Shown in pieces: positions 10,737 through 17,443 of a stretch of 36,759 nucleotides of DNA (its first letter is position 1; every line of letters starts with the position of its first letter). Under the pieces are notes generated by a model. The model was not told where the DNA came from. It worked only from the letters and a program-made list of their open reading frames with translations, and searched no databases. The translations under genes and the position numbers were made by a program. Source of the stretch: Aquibium carbonis (lineage in GTDB: Bacteria > Pseudomonadota > Alphaproteobacteria > Rhizobiales > Rhizobiaceae); NCBI RefSeq assembly GCF_003970795.1, contig NZ_RWKW01000088.1, positions 1 to 36,759 on the forward strand, given 5' to 3'.

Positions 10737-12289
10737 GCATCACCGTCTGGGTTCCGGCCGATTCCGCCGCCAGGTCCGTCGGCGCCGATCGTGTCGCGCA
10801 GCGGATCGCCGAGGTGGCGGCGGCGCGCGGGCAGGCGATTACCATCCGCCGCAACGGCTCGCGCGGCCTGTTCTGGCTGGAGCCGCTGGTCGAGGTCGAG
10901 ACCGCCGAGGGTCGCATCGGCTATGGCCCGGTCAAGCCGGCCGACGTGGAAGGCCTGTTCGACGCGGGTTTCCTGAACGGCGGCGCGCATGGGCTGTGCA
11001 TCGGCCGACCGGAGGCGCATCCGTTCCTGGCGCGCCAGACGCGGCTCACCTTCGAGCGCTGCGGGATCATCGATCCCGTCGATCTCGACGGCTACCGCGC
11101 CCATGGCGGGCTGGCGGGGCTGGAGCGGGCGGTCGCGATGCCGGCCGCCGAGATCGTGAAAGAGGTGACCGAATCCGGCCTGCGCGGCCGCGGCGGGGCC
11201 GGATTCCCGACCGGCATCAAGTGGAAGACGGTGCTCGACGCCGAGGGGCCGCAAAAATACATCGTCTGCAATGCCGACGAAGGCGATTCGGGCACCTTTG
11301 CCGACCGCATGATCATGGAGGGCGATCCCTTCGTGCTGATCGAGGGCATGGCGATCGCCGGCCTCGCGACGGGCGCGACGAAGGGCTATGTCTACACGCG
11401 CTCGGAATATCCGGACGCGGCGCGCGTGATGAGCCGCGCCATCGAGGTGGCGCGGGCGGCCGGCGTGCTCGGGCATTCGGTGCTGGGTTCGGGCCATGCC
11501 TTCGACATGGAGGTGCGGATCGGCGCCGGGGCCTATGTCTGCGGCGAGGAGACGTCTCTCCTGAACAGCATGGAAGGCAAGCGCGCCGTGGTGCGCGCCA
11601 AGCCGCCGCTGCCGGCGCTGAAGGGCTTTCTCGGCCGGCCGACGGTGGTCAACAACGTGATTTCGCTGGCCTCGGTACCGGTCATTATGGCGAGGGGCGC
11701 AGCATTCTATCGCGATTTCGGCATGGGCCGCTCGCGCGGCACGATCCCGATCCAGATCGCCGGCAACGTCCGCCATGGCGGGCTGTTCGAGACGGCCTTC
11801 GGGCTGACGCTGGGCGAGATCGTCGAGGAGATCGGCGGCGGCACGCTCACCGGCCGGCCGGTGAAGGCGGTGCAGGTCGGGGGGCCGCTGGGGGCCTATT
11901 TCCCGCCGTCGCTGTTTTCCACGCCCTTCGACTACGAGGCCTTCGCAGCCAAGGACGGGCTGGTCGGCCATGCCGGCGTGGTGGTGTTCGACGATACGGC
12001 CGACATGCTGGAGCAGGCGCGCTTCGCCTTCGAGTTCTGTGCGGTCGAATCCTGCGGCAAGTGCACGCCCTGCCGCATCGGCGCGGTGCGCGGGGCCGAG
12101 ACGATCGACCGGATCGCCCGGGGCATCGAGCCGGAGAAGAACCGCGCCGTCGTGGCCGACCTCTGCCAGACGATGAAGTTCGGCTCGCTCTGCGCATTGG
12201 GCGGTTTCACGCCCTATCCGGTGATGAGCGCCATGACGCATTTTTCCGAGGATTTTTCGCGCCCGCCGGTGCGGGAGGCGGCGGAATGA
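10733..12289 (+). CDS. fdsB: NAD-dependent formate dehydrogenase, beta subunit FdsB
   Basis: 518-residue flavoprotein, homologous to NuoF, that reduces NAD+ with electrons from formate. After a thioredoxin-like N-terminal region the FMN/NADH module contains GRGGAGFPTGIKWK, NADEGDSGTF and GAGAYVCGEETSLLNSMEG. The C-terminal [4Fe-4S] ligands are in ESCGKCTPCR, with a fourth Cys in SLCALGGF. The start overlaps the fdsG stop. Its own stop overlaps the next small gene (DUF4287) rather than leading into fdsA, which begins 997 bases later. This is unlike the usual tight fdsGBA arrangement. Confidence 0.95.
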   Translation: MSITVWVPADSAARSVGADRVAQRIAEVAAARGQAITIRRNGSRGLFWLEPLVEVETAEGRIGYGPVKPADVEGLFDAGFLNGGAHGLCIGRPEAHPFLARQTRLTFERCGIIDPVDLDGYRAHGGLAGLERAVAMPAAEIVKEVTESGLRGRGGAGFPTGIKWKTVLDAEGPQKYIVCNADEGDSGTFADRMIMEGDPFVLIEGMAIAGLATGATKGYVYTRSEYPDAARVMSRAIEVARAAGVLGHSVLGSGHAFDMEVRIGAGAYVCGEETSLLNSMEGKRAVVRAKPPLPALKGFLGRPTVVNNVISLASVPVIMARGAAFYRDFGMGRSRGTIPIQIAGNVRHGGLFETAFGLTLGEIVEEIGGGTLTGRPVKAVQVGGPLGAYFPPSLFSTPFDYEAFAAKDGLVGHAGVVVFDDTADMLEQARFAFEFCAVESCGKCTPCRIGAVRGAETIDRIARGIEPEKNRAVVADLCQTMKFGSLCALGGFTPYPVMSAMTHFSEDFSRPPVREAAE

Positions 12290-12498
12290 GCGCCGAGAAG
12301 GTCAAGGGTCCCGCCTCCTACTTCCCGTCGATCGAGAAGACCTATGGCCAGCCGATCGCTCACTGGACAGCGCTCGTCCGCGCGCAGTCAGGCAAGAAGC
12401 ACATGGAAATCGTGAGCTGGCTGAAGGCCGAGCATGGCCTCGGCCACGGCCACGCCAACGCGCTGGTGGCGCATGCGCTGGCTGAGCGAGAGGGCTGA
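12286..12498 (+). CDS. DUF4287 domain protein inside the fds operon
   Basis: 70-residue soluble protein matching the DUF4287 pattern (PSIEKTYGQPIAHWTALV ... HMEIVSWLKAEHGLGHGHANALVAHAL). The family often occurs alone or fused to a DUF5655-type domain, and its function is not known. It starts within the fdsB stop codon (ATGA overlap) and so is probably translated with FdsB. It is followed after 31 bases by the convergent end of hicB. It may have been carried in with hicAB or may be a separate passenger of the operon. Confidence 0.8.
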   Translation: MSAEKVKGPASYFPSIEKTYGQPIAHWTALVRAQSGKKHMEIVSWLKAEHGLGHGHANALVAHALAEREG

Positions 12499-12529
12499 CC
12501 GCATGCCGCGCGCCCGAAAAGGATCGTCT

Positions 12530-12961
12530 TCAGGCGGCGCGTCTCACGGCCACCTCGATCTCCATGCCGAGCGCGCGCAGCGCGTCCTGAAGGGGGCCGA
12601 TCTTCGAAGGGTGGTCGGGGTCGAGCAGCCGTCTCGCTTCGTTTTCGGATTTCCCCAACTGGCGGGCAAGCTCGCTCTTGGTGATGCCGGAATCGCGGAA
12701 CGCGCTGATCAGCGCGAGCTTGGCGGCGACGTCCGCGTCCAGCGCGACAGGCACGCCCGCGCTCGAAACCGGCTGCGGCAGGCTCCGGCCGGCTTGCAGG
12801 ATACCGCGCAGGGCGAGCGCCAGCGCCTCGCGCGCGTTGGACAACGCCTCCTCGCGCGTCTCACCGGCGGTGATCGCCTCCGGAACGTCGTCGAAGGTGA
12901 CGATGATGCCGCCGTCCGGATCGTCCTGAAGCGTCGCGAAGTATCGGTAGAACATTCCCAT
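12530..12961 (-). CDS. hicB: HicB-type antitoxin with C-terminal helix-turn-helix
   Basis: 143-residue antitoxin. Residues ~1-65 form the partial-RNase-H HicB fold (FATLQDDPDGGIIVTFDDVP, then the EEALSNAREALALAL helix). Residues ~95-140 form a DNA-binding domain (FRDSGITKSELARQLGKSENEARRLLD). HicB neutralises HicA and represses the shared promoter. It follows hicA by 39 bases on the minus strand, in hicA-hicB order. Start 12961 or the second Met at 12955 are both possible; AAAGGATGGGA precedes the latter. It lies antisense within the fds operon. Confidence 0.88.
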   Translation of the reverse strand: MGMFYRYFATLQDDPDGGIIVTFDDVPEAITAGETREEALSNAREALALALRGILQAGRSLPQPVSSAGVPVALDADVAAKLALISAFRDSGITKSELARQLGKSENEARRLLDPDHPSKIGPLQDALRALGMEIEVAVRRAA

Positions 12962-13000
12962 CCTTTCGTTGCGTCCAATTCCGGCCCCAACGCTGGCCGC

Positions 13001-13195
13001 CTAGTCGATACCGAGCTGCTTCCTGACCAGCCTGACATAGGTGGGGCTGAGGTCGCCGGACTTCACGGTGCTCATCCGTTCGCCCAGGCGAATGCGATAG
13101 TGCGAACCCTTGCCGCGATCCTCGAACACCTCGAGTTCAAGGCCCAGCGCTTTGGCCGCCTTCCGAAGCTCGCGCAGGAACTGGTCGCGCTTCAT
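13001..13195 (-). CDS. hicA: HicA-type mRNA interferase toxin
   Basis: 64-residue dsRBD-fold toxin that cleaves mRNA and tmRNA in the HicA family. The catalytic histidine is H32 in DRGKGSHYRIR, and the C-terminal strand VKSGDLSPTYVRLVRKQLGI is typical. ATG 13195 has GGAGAG upstream and is preferred over the longer open frame to 13231. It is first in the hicAB pair and divergent from fdsA, whose start codon is only 91 bases away. The toxin appears intact, so the module is probably functional. Confidence 0.88.
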   Translation of the reverse strand: MKRDQFLRELRKAAKALGLELEVFEDRGKGSHYRIRLGERMSTVKSGDLSPTYVRLVRKQLGID

Positions 13196-13226
13196 AGGCT
13201 CTCCGCGCTGCTCCAGCGTTCTTTTT

Positions 13227-13258
13227 CGCACAATTATGTGCGAGTATCAAGTCGCACA
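13227..13258. promoter_or_regulatory. Candidate HicB operator in the hicA/fdsA divergent region
   Basis: A perfect palindrome CGCACA-ATTA-TGTGCG occupies 13227-13242, and a third half-site TCGCACA lies at 13252-13258. On the minus strand the palindrome contains CATAAT (5 of 6 to the -10 consensus) 38 bases before hicA, so a bound repressor would block hicA transcription. On the plus strand the site ends about 30-45 bases before the fdsA start and could also affect fdsA. Confidence 0.55.
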
Positions 13259-13286
13259 TCATCCCTTTCCTTCCGGGAGGTTCTCC

Positions 13287-16166
13287 ATGTCGCTCGTCCA
13301 TGAAATCGACTACGGCACGCCCGCTTCGAAGTCGGAGCGGATGGTGACGCTGACCGTCGACGGCTTCGAGGTGTCGGTGCCCGAGGGCACGTCGATCATG
13401 CGCGCGGCGATGGAGGCCGAGATCAGCGTGCCGAAGCTGTGCGCGACCGACATGGTCGACGCCTTCGGCTCCTGCCGGCTCTGCCTCGTCGAGATCGAGG
13501 GCAGGGCGGGGACGCCCGCGTCCTGCACCACGCCGGTCGCGCCCGGCATGGTCGTCCATACCCAGACCTCGCGGCTGAAGCAGATCCGCAAGGGCGTCAT
13601 GGAGCTCTACATCTCCGATCACCCGCTCGACTGCCTGACCTGCGCGGCCAATGGCGACTGCGAATTGCAGGACATGGCGGGCGTCGTCGGCCTGCGCGAC
13701 GTGCGCTACGGCAACGAGGTCGACAATCATTTCAAGGCCCGCGACGGGGTCGACGCGTTCAACGCGCGCTGGATGCCGAAGGACGAGTCAAACCCCTACT
13801 TCACCTACGATCCGGCCAAGTGCATCGTCTGCTCGCGTTGCGTGCGCGCCTGCGAAGAGGTGCAGGGCACCTTTGCGCTGACCATCGAGGGCCGGGGCTT
13901 CGACAGCCGCGTCTCGCCCGGCGCGCATGAAAGCTTCCTCGGTTCCGAATGCGTGTCCTGCGGCGCCTGCGTGCAGGCCTGCCCGACGGCGACGCTGCGC
14001 GAGAAGTCGGTGATCGAGATCGGCCAGCCCGACCGCTCGGTCGTGACCACCTGCGCCTATTGCGGCGTCGGCTGCTCGTTCAAGGCCGAGATGCGCGGCG
14101 ACGAGCTGGTGCGGATGGTGCCCTACAAGGACGGCAAGGCCAATCGCGGCCATTCCTGCGTCAAGGGACGCTTCGCCTATGGCTACGCCTCGCATCGCGA
14201 CCGCATCCTCAACCCGATGATCCGCGACACGATCGACGAGCCGTGGCGGGAGGTGTCCTGGCAGGAGGCGCTGACCTTCGCCGCCGACCGCATGCGCGGC
14301 ATCCAGAAGACATACGGCAAGGACTCGATCGGCGTCATCACCTCGTCGCGCTGCACCAACGAGGAGACCTACCTCGTCCAGAAGCTGGCGCGCGGCATCT
14401 TCGGCAACAACAACACCGACACCTGCGCCCGCGTCTGCCACTCGCCGACCGGTTACGGCCTCGGCCAGACCTTCGGCACGTCGGCCGGCACGCAGGACTT
14501 CGATTCCGTCGAGGACACCGACGTGGTGATCGTGATCGGCGCGAACCCGACCGACGGGCATCCGGTCTTCGCCTCGCGGCTGAAGAAGCGGCTGCGCCAG
14601 GGCGCGCAGCTGATCGTCATCGATCCGCGCCGCATCGACCTCGTCCGCTCGCCCCACATCCAGGCGGCGCATCACCTGCCGCTCAGGCCCGGCACCAACG
14701 TGGCGGTGGTCACGGCGCTGGCGCATGTGATCGTCACCGAGGGCCTGTTCGACGAGGCCTTCGTGCGCGAGCGCTGCGACTGGGACGAGTTCCAGGACTA
14801 TGCCGAGTTCGTGTCGGATCCCATCCACAGCCCCGAGGCGGTGGAACTGCTGACCGGCGTCGACCCAGAAGAACTGCGCGCCGCGGCCCGGCTCTACGCC
14901 ACCGGCGGCAATGGCGCGATCTATTACGGGCTTGGCGTGACCGAGCACAGCCAGGGCTCGACCACCGTCATCGGCATCGCCAACCTTGCCATGCTGACCG
15001 GCAACATCGGCCGGCGCGGCGTCGGCGTGAACCCGCTGCGCGGCCAGAACAACGTGCAGGGCTCCTGCGACATGGGCTCGTTCCCGCACGAACTGCCGGG
15101 CTATCGCCACGTCAAGAACGCCGACGTGCGCCAGATCTTCGAGGAGCTCTGGGGCGTGGAGATCTCCGAGGAGCCGGGCCTGCGCATCCCCAACATGCTG
15201 GACGCGGCCGTCGACGGCACCTTCAAGGGCCTCTACTGCCAGGGCGAGGACATTTTGCAGTCCGACCCGGACACCAGGCACGTCTCGGCCGGCCTGGCGG
15301 CGATGGAATGCGTCATCGTCCACGACCTGTTCCTGAACGAGACGGCAAACTACGCCCACGTCTTCCTGCCGGGTTCGACCTTCCTGGAGAAGGACGGGAC
15401 CTTCACCAATGCCGAGCGCCGCATCAACCGCGTGCGCAAGGTGATGGCGCCGCGCAACGGCTATGCCGACTGGGAGATCACCCAGATGCTGGCCAACGCC
15501 ATGGGCGGCAACTGGAGCTACGGGCATCCGTCCGAGATCATGGCCGAGATCGCCATGACGACGCCGTCCTTCGCCAACGTGACCTACGAACTGCTGGAGG
15601 AAAAGGGCTCGGTCCAGTGGCCCTGCAACGACAAGACGCCGGACGGGTCGCCGATCATGCATGTCGACGGCTTCGTGCGCGGCAAGGGTCGCTTCATCCG
15701 CACCGACTACGTGGCCACCGACGAGAAGACCGGCCCGCGCTTCCCGCTGCTGCTCACCACCGGGCGCATCCTCAGCCAGTACAATGTCGGCGCGCAGACG
15801 CGGCGCACGGCGAACGTGGTGTGGCATGACGAGGACGTGCTGGAGATCCACCCGCACGACGCCGAGAACCGGGGCATCAAGGAGGGCGACTGGGTCAAGA
15901 TTGCCAGCCGTTCGGGCGAGACCAGCCTGCGTGCCAGGATCACCGACCGCGTTTCGCCGGGCGTGGTCTACACGACCTTCCATCATCCCACGACGCAAGC
16001 CAACGTCATCACCACCGACTTCTCCGACTGGGCGACCAACTGCCCCGAATACAAGGTGACGGCGGTGCAGGTCTCGCCGTCGAACGGCCCGACCGACTGG
16101 CAGGTGGACTATGCCGAGCAGGCGCGGATGTCGCGCCGGGTCGCCGTGCCCGAACCGGCCGAATGA
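13287..16166 (+). CDS. fdsA: NAD-dependent formate dehydrogenase, alpha (molybdenum) subunit FdsA
   Basis: 959-residue catalytic subunit that oxidises formate to CO2 at a Mo-bis-MGD centre. From the N-terminus there is a [2Fe-2S] ferredoxin domain (C52, C63, C66, C80) and a His-Cys3 [4Fe-4S] site (H112, C116, C119, C125). Two ferredoxin-type clusters follow (CIVCSRCVRAC and CVSCGACVQAC), then a further cluster in CAYCGVGC. The active-site pair is C384-H385 in TCARVCHSPT, so the Mo ligand is cysteine and not selenocysteine. ATG 13287 has GGGAGG 6 bases upstream. Its separation from fdsB by hicAB means it may need its own promoter. Confidence 0.96.
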   Translation: MSLVHEIDYGTPASKSERMVTLTVDGFEVSVPEGTSIMRAAMEAEISVPKLCATDMVDAFGSCRLCLVEIEGRAGTPASCTTPVAPGMVVHTQTSRLKQIRKGVMELYISDHPLDCLTCAANGDCELQDMAGVVGLRDVRYGNEVDNHFKARDGVDAFNARWMPKDESNPYFTYDPAKCIVCSRCVRACEEVQGTFALTIEGRGFDSRVSPGAHESFLGSECVSCGACVQACPTATLREKSVIEIGQPDRSVVTTCAYCGVGCSFKAEMRGDELVRMVPYKDGKANRGHSCVKGRFAYGYASHRDRILNPMIRDTIDEPWREVSWQEALTFAADRMRGIQKTYGKDSIGVITSSRCTNEETYLVQKLARGIFGNNNTDTCARVCHSPTGYGLGQTFGTSAGTQDFDSVEDTDVVIVIGANPTDGHPVFASRLKKRLRQGAQLIVIDPRRIDLVRSPHIQAAHHLPLRPGTNVAVVTALAHVIVTEGLFDEAFVRERCDWDEFQDYAEFVSDPIHSPEAVELLTGVDPEELRAAARLYATGGNGAIYYGLGVTEHSQGSTTVIGIANLAMLTGNIGRRGVGVNPLRGQNNVQGSCDMGSFPHELPGYRHVKNADVRQIFEELWGVEISEEPGLRIPNMLDAAVDGTFKGLYCQGEDILQSDPDTRHVSAGLAAMECVIVHDLFLNETANYAHVFLPGSTFLEKDGTFTNAERRINRVRKVMAPRNGYADWEITQMLANAMGGNWSYGHPSEIMAEIAMTTPSFANVTYELLEEKGSVQWPCNDKTPDGSPIMHVDGFVRGKGRFIRTDYVATDEKTGPRFPLLLTTGRILSQYNVGAQTRRTANVVWHDEDVLEIHPHDAENRGIKEGDWVKIASRSGETSLRARITDRVSPGVVYTTFHHPTTQANVITTDFSDWATNCPEYKVTAVQVSPSNGPTDWQVDYAEQARMSRRVAVPEPAE

Positions 16167-16993
16167 GCGTGACGGCGTTTCCCGCCCGCCGGATGGTGGA
16201 CCGCGTCGCGCGGCGCAAGGGCGCGCGCGTCGAGGACCGCCGGGCCGTGCCGGAGGAAACGCCGGTGGCCTTCTCCTATGGCGGCTCCACCCATGCCGTG
16301 ATGATGGCGACGCCGGATGATTTCGAGGATTTCGCCTTCGGCTTCAGCCTGACGGAAGGGATCATCGCGTCCGCTGCCGGGATCGAGGCGCTGGACATCG
16401 TCGAGGCCGGGCCGGGGATCGACCTGCAGATCCGGCTGGCCGGCGAGGCGGGCGAGGCGCTCAGCCAACGTCGCCGGCACCTGGCTGGACCGGTCGGTTG
16501 CGGGCTGTGCGGCATCGAGAGCATCGAACAGGCCCTGCGGGCGGTGAAACCGGTCGCCGATCCGGGCCTTTGCGTCTCCGCCGCAACCGTCTCGGCCGCT
16601 GTGGCCGCGCTCGAAGGCGCACAGCCGCTCAACAGCGCCACAAGGGCGGTGCACGCCGCCGGCTTCTACGATTTCGAGAAGGGCATGATCGCCGTGCGCG
16701 AGGATGTCGGCCGTCACAACGCGCTGGACAAGCTTGCCGGTGCGCTGCTGCGCCAGGGCGTCCAGCCCGCGCGCGGCGCGGTGGTGGTGACCAGCCGCAT
16801 TTCGGTGGAGATGGTGCAGAAGACGGCGGCGCTGGGCGCGGCCTTCCTCTTTGCCGTTTCGGCGCCGACCGCGCTGGCCGTGCGCACGGCCGAAAGCGCC
16901 GGCATCACGCTGGTGGCGGTGGTGCGCGGCGCCGAGTTCGAAGTCTTCACCCATGCCGACCGCATTGCCGGAGGGATCGCCGATGTCGCCTGA
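16163..16993 (+). CDS. fdhD: Formate dehydrogenase accessory sulfurtransferase FdhD (FdsC)
   Basis: 276-residue chaperone that transfers sulfur from IscS to the molybdenum cofactor before its insertion into FdsA. The sulfur-carrying CxxC pair is C113 and C116 in VGCGLCGIES. Other family blocks are FAFGFSLTEGII, VREDVGRHNALDKL and VVVTSRISVEMVQKTA. It starts in the fdsA stop (ATGA overlap) and runs into fdsD by 11 bases. It occupies the position called fdsC in other fds operons. Confidence 0.95.
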   Translation: MSVTAFPARRMVDRVARRKGARVEDRRAVPEETPVAFSYGGSTHAVMMATPDDFEDFAFGFSLTEGIIASAAGIEALDIVEAGPGIDLQIRLAGEAGEALSQRRRHLAGPVGCGLCGIESIEQALRAVKPVADPGLCVSAATVSAAVAALEGAQPLNSATRAVHAAGFYDFEKGMIAVREDVGRHNALDKLAGALLRQGVQPARGAVVVTSRISVEMVQKTAALGAAFLFAVSAPTALAVRTAESAGITLVAVVRGAEFEVFTHADRIAGGIADVA

Positions 16994-17213
16994 CAAGCTC
17001 GTCTACATGGCCAACCAGATCGCCACCTTCTTCCAGACACGCAAGCATGACGAGGCCGTGGCCGGCATCGCGGATCACATCAACAATTTCTGGGAACCTC
17101 GCATGCGGGCTCAGTTTTTTGCGATCGTCGATGCCGGCGGGGAAGGACTGAAGCCGCTGGTGGTGGACGCGTCGGCGCGGATCAAGCGGCCGAAGACGGC
17201 GCCGGCCGGCTGA
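16983..17213 (+). CDS. fdsD: Formate dehydrogenase delta subunit FdsD
   Basis: 76-residue protein at the end of the fds operon. It matches the FdsD family: KLVYMANQIATFFQ, then IADHINNFWEPRMRAQFF. FdsD is required for active FdsABG in Rhodobacter and Cupriavidus systems, probably in cofactor insertion or assembly. ATG 16983 lies inside the end of fdhD, an 11-base overlap. No convincing terminator follows within the 230-base gap before the P-type ATPase. Confidence 0.93.
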   Translation: MSPDKLVYMANQIATFFQTRKHDEAVAGIADHINNFWEPRMRAQFFAIVDAGGEGLKPLVVDASARIKRPKTAPAG

Positions 17214-17443
17214 CGGGCCTTCGCCGACGCATTCGGTCGGAACGCCTGGCTCCCTCACAGGCTTTCCGCAGCCCGCGCGCCGCGCCTTGCGGCGTCCCAT
17301 GCGCAGCCGCTCGAAAGTCCCCTGTCGCTGGAAACTGACGAAGATCAAGGCGCGCTCTCCGGTTGTGCTACATCAGGCGACGACGCGTAAGCGGGCGAGG
17401 CTCCGGGCCAAGGCTGCAAGCGCACTCGAGCATCGGAGACCCA

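Noticed and set aside
14436-14438. Possible selenocysteine site in formate dehydrogenase
   Set aside because: The codon at the molybdenum ligand position is TGC (Cys384), not TGA, so no selenocysteine machinery is implied.
13788-15998. 736-codon minus-strand open frame opposite fdsA
   Set aside because: Shadow of fdsA, whose cluster and molybdenum motifs run through the whole stretch.
17214-17443. Possible terminator or small gene between fdsD and the P-type ATPase
   Set aside because: GC-rich partial repeats only; no clean stem with a T-run, and no open frame with a start site other than the unlikely N-terminal extension of the ATPase.
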